DNA of 64,000 nucleotides. Source: Tritrichomonas foetus. Lineage: Eukaryota > Parabasalia > Tritrichomonadida > Tritrichomonadidae. Shown here piece by piece: positions 38,249 through 47,860 of this stretch (the stretch's first letter is position 1; every line of letters starts with the position of its first letter). The notes beneath the pieces are model-generated. The model searched no databases. It saw only the letters and a list, made by a program, of their open reading frames with translations, and was not told where the DNA came from. The translations under genes were made by a program, and so were the position numbers. The stretch lies in assembly GCA_001839685.1 (NCBI GenBank), contig MLAK01000716.1:120727-184726 (forward strand), written 5' to 3'.

Positions 38249-40021
38249 ATGTCTATCAACTTGAAAGATCTCTACTCTCCACATCCATTACCACGCCGTG
38301 GTCTCGGATTCTTCTTAAGCTACTGCGACAGCCTTGGCCGTGTTGTTTACGCTGTTGATTCAGTTGTATATCAACGTGGACTTGAGAATTTCCTTGACAC
38401 CGACGTTTACAGCGAACACTCCGACAAAGTTTCAATGGTTACATATTCCCCAACTGGTCGTTTTGTTGCTTCAGCTGATATCGAAGGCCGCCTCAGAGTT
38501 TGGGCACCAAACAAGGAACACTCATTGAAACTCGAATCTCGACCAATCTCTGGCCCAGTTTACGATATGTCATGGACAGAAGATAACGAGCGTCTCGCTT
38601 GCATTGGTAAAGGCCAAAAGAGCTACGGATGTGTCATCAATGCCACAACAGGTGCTTCCCTCGGTGAAGTCATGGGACACACAGCCGTCGTTCAATCATG
38701 CGCTCTTCGTGCCCAGCGTCCATTCCGCTTCGTTACAGGTGGTGATGATAACCAACAAGTTTTCTACAAGGGTCCACCATTCAAGTTCGACCACACAGCC
38801 CGCGACCACGAAAAGTTCATCCTTTGCGTCCGTTACGCTCCAGATGGCTCAGTCTACGTCACAACAGGTCTCGACGGTAAGATCAACGTATATGATGGCC
38901 CAACAGGAGAACACAAGTTCACACATCAACTTCCATGCGGTGTTGCCTGCGTTTCATTCTCACCAGATTCCAAACAACTCCTTTGCTCATTGATGGATGG
39001 CCGTGCAGTCATCGTCAATGTTGAAACAGGAGCCATCGAAGGCGAATGGACAGTTGGCTCAGAAATCTACCAACAACAAATGGGCGCCCTTTGGACCAAG
39101 AAATCCAAGCTTTCAATCTCCCTCAACGGTGATTTCAACTTCCTCGAAGAAGGTGGCAAAGTCCGCACAGAATACGCTCACACAGCAGCCGTCAATGCTG
39201 TTTGCACCATTCCAGGCGGTTTCGTCTCAGGTGATGCATCCGGCCGTGTCCTCTTCTGGAAGAAGGAGCAAGTTCCATACGCATGCTTCGCACCAGTCGG
39301 TGATGGCGCACCAGTCTGCAGCATCGCCCTCCTCCCAGGAGACGAAAACGTTGCTGTTTCACGCGCTGATGGAGTTCTCACCATCCTCAAGATCGAAGAT
39401 GGCTCAGTCGTCACAACATACCCACTCGGCAAGAAGGGAACAGGCGCTATCGTCGCACGAGGCGAATACATTGCCACTTACCTCGATAAGAACCTTCTTG
39501 TCGTTCGTGGTACAGTTGTTTCTACATATCCACTCTCATTCGTCCCAACATACATCACAGCCAACAAGGACGGAAGCGAAATCGCTGTCGGTGGCGCTGA
39601 CAAGCTCATCCACCTTTACACACCAGAAGGTGAAGAAAAGGGAACAATCAAGGGACTCTTCAAGGAATGCTGTGCAATCACATACTCTCCAGATGATTCA
39701 ATGATCGCTGCTTCATCTGTTAACAAGGAAATCATTATCTGGAAGCGTGATAACTACGATGAACCACTCATCGATGGCTGGAGATTCCACTCCCTCGCAA
39801 TCACAAAGATCCTTTGGATCGACAACGAAAACCTCATCACAGTTGCCAAGGACAGATCAATCCGTCTCTGGTCAATGAAGAAGAGGAGGACAAACATCGA
39901 GTGTGCACGCGCTCACGTACAAGGTATCACCGATGCCGACTGGCTTGAAGAAAATGTCCTCATCACATCCGGTATTGATGGTGCAGTCAGAACATGGAAC
40001 ATTGCCAAGATCCAGGCATAA
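38249..40021 (+). CDS. AIP1: Actin-interacting protein 1 (AIP1/WDR1), WD40 protein
   Basis: A 590-residue protein made of WD40 repeats that would fold as two beta-propellers, the AIP1 architecture and length. Repeats end in GRLRVW, GKINVYD, GRVLFWK, KLIHLY, KEIIIWK, RSIRLW and GAVRTWN. AIP1 promotes filament disassembly together with cofilin. The frame opens at a TTG at 38216, but the first ATG (MSINLKDLYSP) is the real start. Codon use is strongly biased towards G/C-ending codons, as in a highly expressed gene. It complements the formin in actin turnover. Confidence 0.85.
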   Translation: MSINLKDLYSPHPLPRRGLGFFLSYCDSLGRVVYAVDSVVYQRGLENFLDTDVYSEHSDKVSMVTYSPTGRFVASADIEGRLRVWAPNKEHSLKLESRPISGPVYDMSWTEDNERLACIGKGQKSYGCVINATTGASLGEVMGHTAVVQSCALRAQRPFRFVTGGDDNQQVFYKGPPFKFDHTARDHEKFILCVRYAPDGSVYVTTGLDGKINVYDGPTGEHKFTHQLPCGVACVSFSPDSKQLLCSLMDGRAVIVNVETGAIEGEWTVGSEIYQQQMGALWTKKSKLSISLNGDFNFLEEGGKVRTEYAHTAAVNAVCTIPGGFVSGDASGRVLFWKKEQVPYACFAPVGDGAPVCSIALLPGDENVAVSRADGVLTILKIEDGSVVTTYPLGKKGTGAIVARGEYIATYLDKNLLVVRGTVVSTYPLSFVPTYITANKDGSEIAVGGADKLIHLYTPEGEEKGTIKGLFKECCAITYSPDDSMIAASSVNKEIIIWKRDNYDEPLIDGWRFHSLAITKILWIDNENLITVAKDRSIRLWSMKKRRTNIECARAHVQGITDADWLEENVLITSGIDGAVRTWNIAKIQA

Positions 40022-40632
40022 ACCAAAGCGCTTAAATGATTTCAAGTTTAATATTATCTATCTTCTTTTTTTTTTTTTTTTTTAACTTCTTTTTCTATTT
40101 CGTGATTTTTACCAATATATTTTTCTGTAATTTACACATTGAAATTTATTTATATTGTGAACTCAAATCTTTCGGAAATTGGGTGAATTGCTGATAAAAA
40201 GTTATTGCATTTGAATAGAAGGGGACGTTAAATGAGAAGGATTTTCTCGAATTTCACTTTTTCATTTAAAATCCAAGGATATTTTCAGAAAAATATTTAT
40301 ATAAAATTATCAAAAAGTTTCAAATTTGCATAATATTAGAATTTTTTCAGATATCATCGTTTCGATTTTTTTGTTTGTTTATTTGAGAAAAAAAATCAAC
40401 TTTATATTAATTATCAACATTTTTGAAGATATTCCTAGGACTTTTTTATATTCTATTTCCATATACAATCTTATATAAATCAACTAAGATTTGTACAATC
40501 ATTTCATTTATGAATAAAAGCATAACCAAAAATATCATGATTGTTACATATCACCGATTCATTGAAGTTTTTTGAATCAAAATCTCACATGTACTTAAAA
40601 TTGAATAAAATATTTTGAGAGTCTAACTTCAC
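40022..40632. other. Intergenic with an 18-T run
   Basis: About 610 A/T-rich bases. An uninterrupted T run covers 40066-40083 soon after the AIP1 stop. Initiator-like AACTTCACATG overlaps the next start. Confidence 0.5.
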
Positions 40633-40986
40633 ATGTCTACAGACAAAGTTGTCCAAACTGTTGTCCCTCTTGCCGTCTGCGCCACATCCACCGTTCTTTT
40701 GTGGCTCAAGATCAGAAGCGTCGAGACAAAGCAAGACCAAATAATCGAAGATATCGCCGAAATCAAGGAGAGCCTCACTGGCGAGGCCCTCGCCTCCGCC
40801 ATCCTCGCTGCCACATCAACAGCCGAAGCCCAAAAGAAGAAGGAGAAGGAAGAGAAGAAACTCCTTAAGAAGAAGGAGAAGGAAGAGAAAAAGAAGAACA
40901 AGAAGGGAAAGAAGGACAAGAAAGGAAAGAAAGATAAGAAAGGAAAGAAGGATAAGAAGAAGAAGGACAAGAAGAAGAAGAAGTAA
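40633..40986 (+). CDS. N-terminally anchored protein with poly-lysine tail
   Basis: A 117-residue protein with a short hydrophobic anchor (about residues 8-26, VQTVVPLAVCATSTVLLWL), a helical acidic middle (about 30-65) and a 50-residue C-terminal tail made almost only of Lys with Glu, Gly and Asp (KKGKKDKKGKKDKK and similar). Most Lys codons are AAG, which avoids poly-A. An N-terminal anchor with a basic cytosolic tail would suit an organelle or ER membrane protein binding acidic partners such as RNA or ribosomes. I do not recognise the family. The initiator AACTTCACATG fixes the start. Confidence 0.7.
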   Translation: MSTDKVVQTVVPLAVCATSTVLLWLKIRSVETKQDQIIEDIAEIKESLTGEALASAILAATSTAEAQKKKEKEEKKLLKKKEKEEKKKNKKGKKDKKGKKDKKGKKDKKKKDKKKKK

Positions 40987-41218
40987 ATTGCTCTTCATTT
41001 CCATCACGTTCATTAAAAACAGGTTTTCATTCATTTTCGTTATATTTTTCAATTGTAATTTGGCCTCTTTTTTATCATCATTCAAATGAGTCATATGATA
41101 TGATTGTTCACATAATCAATGAAAAAGTTCCTTGATGTCATCAAATTTTGTATTGAAAAAGTGATTTAAATTTTCATAGATAGACGATTAAATTTAACTC
41201 AAATACTAATATTTAAAA

Positions 41219-42181
41219 ATGAGCATTCATGATAGCTGTGGAAAAGAATTTCCACACGATCACACATTTATTCAACTTGTTAATAAAGGGGGAACATGTT
41301 ATATAAATTCTGTCCTTCAATCTTTATTTAATATTCCATCAATTATGAATTTTATTTGGGAGTATTATCATATTGTAAATGATTTAAGCCTTTTAAATGA
41401 AGGAGAAAAATATCCATTAGGATTTTTTTCAAAGATTTTTGTTGATTCGCTCAATGCACCTCAAAACGAAGTTTTATATGAACCAAATTACTTTTTGGAT
41501 TCAATATTCAAATCAACTGCATTATTTCATCCTAATGAATGTTCGGATGCTACAGAATTTTTTATGTTTATAGCAGGGTCATTTGAAAAAACAATAAATA
41601 TATTGAATAACATGAATCCTAATTGTAAAATTCCTTCCTTTCAACAGTTATTTGAAACAAGAATATCTTCACTTATCACTAACGAAAGTGGCTATTCCCA
41701 TACTTTGAATGAAACTTTTCTTTTGTGTCCAATTCAACTTTCACCAGGAAATACTTATACAAGTTTATGGAATTGGCTTTCACCTGAGGACGTTGGTTCC
41801 AGTACAATAATTCGTGAGTTTAATCATCTTCCTTTCATTTTATCTTTTCAGATTGGAATTTTTTACGTTGATCCAAATAATTTCAATGCTTCTAAGATTA
41901 GGAATAAAATGGAAATTCCAATAAGTCTAGGCCTACGTGATGAAAAAGGTGATAAAGACTATGACTTAATATCTGCTGTTTTTCATTTGGGTAATAAAAT
42001 TGATGATGGTCACTATGTTGCAATTGTTACTGCATGTAAGCGTTGGTTTTTATGTGATGATACAAACATTAAACCCCTCAGTGATGATGACGTTTTTGAA
42101 ATACTAGTAAATAATCAGATTCCAGGATGTAATGAATGCTCTGCTTATATGTTGTTTTATCAACAGGCTGGAGTGGCTTGA
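41219..42181 (+). CDS. Ubiquitin-specific protease (USP), host copy
   Basis: The 320-residue protein is a compact USP catalytic domain: Cys box NKGGTCYINSVLQSL near residue 25, His box NKIDDGHYVAIV near residue 262, and the final YMLFYQ strand. The zinc-finger CxxC pairs are missing, so the fingers region is reduced. It would remove ubiquitin from proteins in the cytosol. Compared with the USP of the mobile element it has a more canonical Cys box and no acidic tail. Intact. Confidence 0.88.
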   Translation: MSIHDSCGKEFPHDHTFIQLVNKGGTCYINSVLQSLFNIPSIMNFIWEYYHIVNDLSLLNEGEKYPLGFFSKIFVDSLNAPQNEVLYEPNYFLDSIFKSTALFHPNECSDATEFFMFIAGSFEKTINILNNMNPNCKIPSFQQLFETRISSLITNESGYSHTLNETFLLCPIQLSPGNTYTSLWNWLSPEDVGSSTIIREFNHLPFILSFQIGIFYVDPNNFNASKIRNKMEIPISLGLRDEKGDKDYDLISAVFHLGNKIDDGHYVAIVTACKRWFLCDDTNIKPLSDDDVFEILVNNQIPGCNECSAYMLFYQQAGVA

Positions 42182-42327
42182 TTCGATATATTTTAATGAC
42201 AATTGTTTTCTTATTATGTAAAGATTTCTTCTTTACGTTCTGTTAGGTTTTCTGCAATTCATTATACATTTCTTCACTCATAATATGAAATTAATTAGAA
42301 TATAAACAGGTTGAATCTATAAAACAT

Positions 42328-43506
42328 TTAATCAAATAAAACACTAGAAATAAAATCACGTATTTTGTTCAAATCAATTAACGACGAAGATAGGAAAATT
42401 GATAGTGCAGCTGGCGATACTTTTTTCGTATCAATCATTTTTAATAGTTCCCTTTTTATTGGTGTTTCCAAATTCGCAACCATAATCAGCCTCAGTAAGG
42501 AGTCATGCGTTTCCAATTGGGGTGCAGATAACTCGATTATCTTTTGAGTGTAGTAGAGAGGAATATCTGCCAATTCTGGATTATTCACGAGATCTTCAAT
42601 ATTAGATGCAAGAAATGTACAAAGATCCAAATTTTGAGCAGATTCAGGCGGAACAATATGAGTTAATGATGGTGCGTTAGAAATGCAAATCATTTCTTGA
42701 CTTTTTGGACTAAGTTTCACAATAATATCAGGGATATTCAAAAAAGTGGCCATTGCAAATAAAAATCTTTCTGTTTCAGGAGTAATCACAATTTCTTGAA
42801 GATTCAGGAAATCTATGATCATTTCGATCGGTCCTTCAATATCAGGAAGTATTATTTCATTTGTATCACATTTATCTATGGCTCCTGACAGTTTTGAAGA
42901 AATTGATTTAAAAAGTCCATATTTTTTACCAAAATAAATTAAATGAAAATCAAATAATTTTGACATTTCTGGGATTTTTTTGAATGTCGATTTTGGCAAC
43001 TGAAAAGATACATTTGGATTGTCAATAAGCGGCTTTACTGGATATCCACAAAAGGCATTAAGTCCTTCTTCTAATTTTTGCGTATTTCGAAAACGAATAA
43101 TTCGTCCGACCAATTTTTGATTTGATGGCGTGATGATATGACTTGTGGTATGAATTGCTGTCTTATCTAATGATTTTTCATATATTCTATTAAATGTCTC
43201 TTCTTCAATATCAAAAACTACAAGCGTCATTTGAAAATCAGAAATTTCATCACGGACAGTAATGCGAAGTTTATTTCCGTTGAAAATTAATTCTTGGCGT
43301 TGAATATTTTCGATAAATGCGTCGTTGGAATCATTTTTGTAAACAAGGATACAGGATTGGAGATCATAAATATATGTTCTTCCGCGAAAAAGAAAAAGAT
43401 GGACTGTTGGCGCTTGAGGATTCATTTCGCTGAAAAATTTTAGAATGTCTTGTTTCGTCACGAGCTTTGGTAGATTTTCTACAAATATATACAAAACTTT
43501 TCCCAT
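42328..43506 (-). CDS. RRM-like plus BTB-like protein
   Basis: The first ~95 residues have the beta-alpha-beta-beta-alpha-beta pattern of an RNA-recognition fold (VLYIFVENLPKLVTKQDILKFF at the start, KLRITV at the end), though RNP aromatic positions are weak. The middle part (about 195-275) resembles trichomonad BTB-like domains (FDFHLIYFGKKYGLFKSISSK, then a helical bundle). The rest is helical. The protein has 392 residues. A fold of this combination could tie RNA binding to a BTB-mediated complex; both domain calls are by pattern only. Confidence 0.5.
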   Translation of the reverse strand: MGKVLYIFVENLPKLVTKQDILKFFSEMNPQAPTVHLFLFRGRTYIYDLQSCILVYKNDSNDAFIENIQRQELIFNGNKLRITVRDEISDFQMTLVVFDIEEETFNRIYEKSLDKTAIHTTSHIITPSNQKLVGRIIRFRNTQKLEEGLNAFCGYPVKPLIDNPNVSFQLPKSTFKKIPEMSKLFDFHLIYFGKKYGLFKSISSKLSGAIDKCDTNEIILPDIEGPIEMIIDFLNLQEIVITPETERFLFAMATFLNIPDIIVKLSPKSQEMICISNAPSLTHIVPPESAQNLDLCTFLASNIEDLVNNPELADIPLYYTQKIIELSAPQLETHDSLLRLIMVANLETPIKRELLKMIDTKKVSPAALSIFLSSSLIDLNKIRDFISSVLFD

Positions 43507-43674
43507 TATCGCATTTATAAAAAAATTTCAGGTCAATAATTAGGTTAATCAAGAAGAGAAAAGTGACAATTTAATTCACCTAAAGTTCATCAAATACATT
43601 TGAAGTCAAATGGTGAAATCTCTTAAAATCTCAAAAAGTTGTACAATTTCCAAATTGAATCTTCTCAAAATCAG

Positions 43675-43697
43675 CGGTTGTGGTCCGTCCTTTTCGA
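43675..43697 (+). promoter_or_regulatory. Ribosomal-protein promoter motifs of ubiquitin-eL40
   Basis: CGGTTGTGGTCCGTCCTTTT lies right before the ATG: a Myb-like CGGTT box and a CCTTTT core separated by 9 bases, as at uS19. Confidence 0.65.
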
Positions 43698-44096
43698 ATG
43701 CAAATCTTCGTGAAAACACTCACAGGCAAGCATATCACACTTGAAGTCGAACCAACCGACCGTATCGAAGATGTCAAGGCCAAAATTCAAGATAAGGAAG
43801 GAATTCCACCAGACCAACAACGTTTAATTTTCGCTGGAAAGCAACTCGAAGATGGAAACACTCTTCAAGATTACTCCATTCAAAAGGACTCAACACTCCA
43901 CCTTGTTCTTCGTCTTCGTGGTGGCGGCGGTAAAGATAGCTACGAACCAACACTTCGTATCCTTGCCGAAAAGACAAACTGCAACCGTAAGGTCTGCCGT
44001 AAGTGCTATGCTAGACTTTCATTAGGCGCTGAACAATGCCGCCACAAGCGCTGCGGACACTGCAAGAAGATTCGCGCTAAGAAGGATCTTAAGTAA
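43698..44096 (+). CDS. UBA52: Ubiquitin fused to ribosomal protein eL40
   Basis: Residues 1-76 are ubiquitin ([11 protein letters not shown] at the start, LRLRGG at the end), with substitutions typical of divergent protists (for example His12, Thr19, Arg22, Asn54). Residues 77-132 are eL40 with the four-Cys zinc knuckle (CRKCYARL, then CRHKRCGHC) and a basic tail. Ubiquitin is cleaved off and both parts are used. The frame opens at a GTG six codons earlier, inside the promoter motif; the ATG is the start because it begins ubiquitin exactly. Confidence 0.96.
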   Translation: MQIFVKTLTGKHITLEVEPTDRIEDVKAKIQDKEGIPPDQQRLIFAGKQLEDGNTLQDYSIQKDSTLHLVLRLRGGGGKDSYEPTLRILAEKTNCNRKVCRKCYARLSLGAEQCRHKRCGHCKKIRAKKDLK

Positions 44097-44347
44097 ACTT
44101 AATTGAATGGTCCTATTCAGAATCATAATTTAAAATTTCTTCTTTTTTCATATTCTTTTCTCTTTCTCTTTTTTCAAAAATGTTTTTCAATGGTTTTGGT
44201 GATTTTGAAAATATCAATTTCGAAAATTTGCTTTCTGAGTAAAAAATAAGAGAATAAAAGGTATATTTAATATTTTATAAGAGATTAAAAGCAATTGAAT
44301 TGAGTAGTTTTCGAGAAAATCGCGAAACTTTATTAAATTTTGCCTGG

Positions 44348-44372
44348 CGGTTTTGACAGACCAGCCCTTTTC
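44348..44372 (+). promoter_or_regulatory. Ribosomal-protein promoter motifs of eS28
   Basis: CGGTTTTGACAGACC is followed by AGCCCTTTTC five bases before the ATG, the same box order as at uS19 and eL40. Confidence 0.65.
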
Positions 44373-44377
44373 GAAAA

Positions 44378-44578
44378 ATGGAAGAAGAACAAGTCAAGTT
44401 GGCTGTTGTCAAACAAATCATCGGCCGCACAGGAAGCCGTGGTGGCGTTACACAAGTCAAAGTCGAATTTATCGATGATCCAGGACGTTCTCTTATCCGC
44501 AATGTCAAAGGCCCAGTCCGCGAAAACGATATTCTTTCTCTCCTTGAAACAGAGCGTGAAGCTAGACGCCTTAGATAA
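44378..44578 (+). CDS. RPS28: 40S ribosomal protein eS28
   Basis: A 66-residue protein with the eS28 hallmarks: [21 protein letters not shown], then [17 protein letters not shown] and the C-terminal [12 protein letters not shown]. Length equals the family. It is a component of the small subunit near the mRNA exit. Intact; ATG fixed by the promoter motif and by the family start. Confidence 0.96.
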   Translation: MEEEQVKLAVVKQIIGRTGSRGGVTQVKVEFIDDPGRSLIRNVKGPVRENDILSLLETEREARRLR

Positions 44579-45478
44579 ATTCATAAACTTCTGCTAATTA
44601 CTGTAATTACCCGCTTGTTTTTTGCTCGCATATTTTTATCGATTTTTATTTTTTGATACAAATGTCAAAGTTTCGTCCTATTTTTTCCTTATAAAAATTA
44701 CTATACGAAGCTCGGACAATATCCATAAGATTTCTTTATGGAAAATAACGAATCTTTATATTTTTTTTTCATCATATCATATTTTGTTTTGAGAAGTTGC
44801 TTTCATGATTTTCATATGTATGTATTATGATCCCAACCAAATAAAAAGCTTTCAGCCATTATTAATGATATCGGCAGATCTCATTTTTATCATTACATTT
44901 ACATTACAAAACTTCATATTTTCATCAGTATATTTGCATCTGGTGCCTATTGGCTCAACAATAATATGAGGATTATCAAAGTGCTAAATTTTTGATGATG
45001 ATCGAAAAAAACTGTGGTAAAAACAGAAAACATAAATATATTGAAAAGAACAAGCATTTTATAGATTCTAAGTTTATTTAAAAAGAGGAAAGATAGACCT
45101 TTAGTCAGATTCAATCAAACTATTGGAATTTAGTGTTCATATACAGTGACTATTAATATTTCCCGGAATGATTTGTATTCACTATGGTGTTTCCTGTTGG
45201 TTTTGTGTCTTTATCTGACAATGTTTGATAAGATAAGCTGATCGTTGAGCTGGACCATTCCAATTTCTCTGTAATTTATATCAGAGTATTAAATTTTTAT
45301 GTTTTTAATGATATATAGGTAACCTGAATGCGTCAGAAAAAGTTTTGTCGTCATTGTTTTCAATTCACTAATATCAATATTCACCCGCTTTGTTATTTGT
45401 TAATACACTAATGAATAATAAAAGGAGAATGACTGGTAATAAATGTTTCAAAAATAAATGCAAGTCGGTATTTTTTGA
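44579..45478. other. Intergenic, small hairpin only
   Basis: About 900 A/T-rich bases. A 7-bp inverted repeat (TCCATAA/TTATGGA) at 44722-44742 is the only structure seen; it could end the eS28 transcript. No coding frame or known RNA. Confidence 0.5.
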
Positions 45479-46546
45479 TTAAATCTTGGTCAAATCGTTG
45501 CATTTACTTTCCACCATAATTTTCCGTTGGAATTCGAAATTCAACCAGTTTCTTCTCAAAATATATTTGCTATATTCTTTTGTTGGTGGCATGTCATATT
45601 GAGTGATTGTTTTTGCCTGCTCTTTTGAAAAATAGTGATAAAAAACTTTCAGCCCTTTTTGATAAAAGTCATAACTGAAAACCGTTTTCTGTGAATTATC
45701 CAATCTCAGCACTTCTCGAACAAAAGTGCCTCTTCCGAATGCTACATATTTGGCTCGGGATAAGTACCCCAATGTTTTTGGCAAATCTGTTATTATTAGT
45801 GTTGCACCCTGCTCTATGAGTTTGCCAATTACTGGATTTAATAAATCTTCAGAAATTATGAAGACTTTTGAGAAGTTCCATTTCTGAATAACGGTTGAAT
45901 AGAAACACAAAGGCGGCTGACCATATATAATGTTTGGAATATAAGGGATAAAAATATCACCGGATCTGATATGGATATAAAGTGCATTATCATCAATATT
46001 AACGGGTGGAATATTTGGATTAACGATTGATTGTACGATTTTATCAATTTCTCCTTGAGTTTGAAAGTATGGATAATGTTGTTGATAATAAAAATTGCCG
46101 TGAAGGTAATTTGACTGGCTCAAATTGTACTGATCCAACTTTTTAAAGCTTTCAAAGCGAAAAGGAAGGTCAATTGGTGGTTGCTTTTCCATAAACCAAA
46201 TATCTTTGTGAAATATTACCGAACATTTTAAATGGAAGCACAAAGATATCGCATGCCTCATAGCAATTACCATATTTCCAAAACGCCGTTTGTCGTAAAT
46301 GAGAATATAATCGATCTGTTTTTTACTCGCGTTATTGATGTAGATATCGTTCTGTTTGATGCTTCGAGCATGCATCAGTGCCTTTGTATAGTTAGAATCA
46401 TCATCAGCATCGTGCATAATCAGTACTGAGTCGAGTCGCGTGTTGATACTGTTTTGATAACAATCATATGCAGCTAACAGAATCCATGTTGTAAATATCA
46501 TTGCTGGAAATATGATTATTATCAGCCATAGCGCGTAATTCATCAC
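45479..46546 (-). CDS. Golgi-type glycosyltransferase, fucosyltransferase-like
   Basis: A 355-residue type II membrane protein: short cytosolic N terminus, one anchor (WLIIIIFPAMIFTTWILLAAY), then a luminal domain. The motif HIRSGDIF near residue 190 is the H-x-R-x-G-D signature of GDP-fucose-using families (GT11/GT23/GT65 group). Other typical elements are GQPPLCFY, a FIISED strand, and AKYVAFGRGTF near the end. It would add sugar, probably fucose, to surface glycans. No gaps seen. Donor and linkage cannot be told from the sequence. Confidence 0.7.
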   Translation of the reverse strand: MMNYALWLIIIIFPAMIFTTWILLAAYDCYQNSINTRLDSVLIMHDADDDSNYTKALMHARSIKQNDIYINNASKKQIDYILIYDKRRFGNMVIAMRHAISLCFHLKCSVIFHKDIWFMEKQPPIDLPFRFESFKKLDQYNLSQSNYLHGNFYYQQHYPYFQTQGEIDKIVQSIVNPNIPPVNIDDNALYIHIRSGDIFIPYIPNIIYGQPPLCFYSTVIQKWNFSKVFIISEDLLNPVIGKLIEQGATLIITDLPKTLGYLSRAKYVAFGRGTFVREVLRLDNSQKTVFSYDFYQKGLKVFYHYFSKEQAKTITQYDMPPTKEYSKYILRRNWLNFEFQRKIMVESKCNDLTKI

Positions 46547-47860
46547 ACAACTGTTAACAAGCGTGAGAAAGATAAGGTAATAATGAAAAAAAAATGATTT
46601 AAAAAAAATTCAGAAATCTTGTTATTTTCACAATTTCACAAAATATTCATAATCATTTTCCTTTTTTCACATAAATATTTTTTCTTTTTTCAACTTTTTC
46701 AATTTATGTATTGGACAATAAATTCAATTGAGAATTTTTTTACATTCTTTGGGGAAAAAAACATATGTTTCAATACGAAAAATTTCCTGCCCATTGAATT
46801 TTGTATTAAGAATGAATGAATTGTGTAAAAGAAAAAAAATTTGATTGGAATACCATTCAAAAGGTTTATTTTTTCACTTTGTTTACGCTTATTGCGTCTT
46901 AAAAAGGAGTTTTATTTGTAATACTAAGAAAGGATATTTAGGAAGGAAATTAGAGGAATAAATACTCAATAAATCAGCTGAAATTATAAAGTAAAAAGAA
47001 TTATCGGAAAGATCAAAAAAAATAAAAATGATTGTTCAAAAAATTTTGAGGAAAAACCAGCTTATTTAGAATCTCAGCGAATATTTGATATCTTTCCCCG
47101 GTTAATGAAATGTGTAATTGTGGATAAATTGTGGGCATAAGTACATTTGAATGTGTATTCATTTTTTGAAAAAAAATTCTGAAGAAAAATGATCACCAAC
47201 GATAGATATCAATTCAATTTTGTGACCGGGATATAATCGATTTAGCAATATCAAGATCTTTTTAGGAGATTTGTGTTTGACCGTTATTCTGATCATCTTT
47301 CATATTTTGGATCATTTTTTGAGTATTGAAAATGTTTAAATTTAACGGGGAATTAATTCTAAATCATAGAAAGTAACGTGATTGTTATGGAGAGTTTTTT
47401 CATGCAAGAAAATTCTGTCCTTATTGAGAAATAGACACATGAAAGATTTTAGAATAACTTTTTGAGTTGTTAGCTTTCAATTAAATAGTCACTTTTTCTA
47501 TAATTTTTAGAATACAAATACGAAAAAATTAATTGGTTTGTTGAAAAAATTGAATGACATACCTGAATTTATTGAATATTAAAACAATGATTGAAGAATG
47601 AAGTACTTATTATATTATCAAAAAGTGAACTTTGAACAACAGTAATGTTCCAATCTAAATACGGAATAATCGTGGGCAAATTCTCATATAATTATTAAAA
47701 AAGGTTTCCACGATAAGGCTGATATTATTGAGCATTTCTATCACACGAATTCAGTACAGTCAAAATATAAACATAGAAATGAAAGGAGAAAAAAATGAAG
47801 ATATAAAAAGCATAAGCAAAATAAGGGATAGGAAAATTTTTATAAAAACATAAATACAAG
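46547..47860. other. Long intergenic region
   Basis: About 1.3 kb, strongly A/T-rich, with two short open frames (46619 and 47725) that show no support from composition. No known RNA or repeat. Confidence 0.5.

Noticed and set aside
46619..46819. 66-codon Phe-rich frame
   Set aside because: Composition reflects T-rich spacer DNA.
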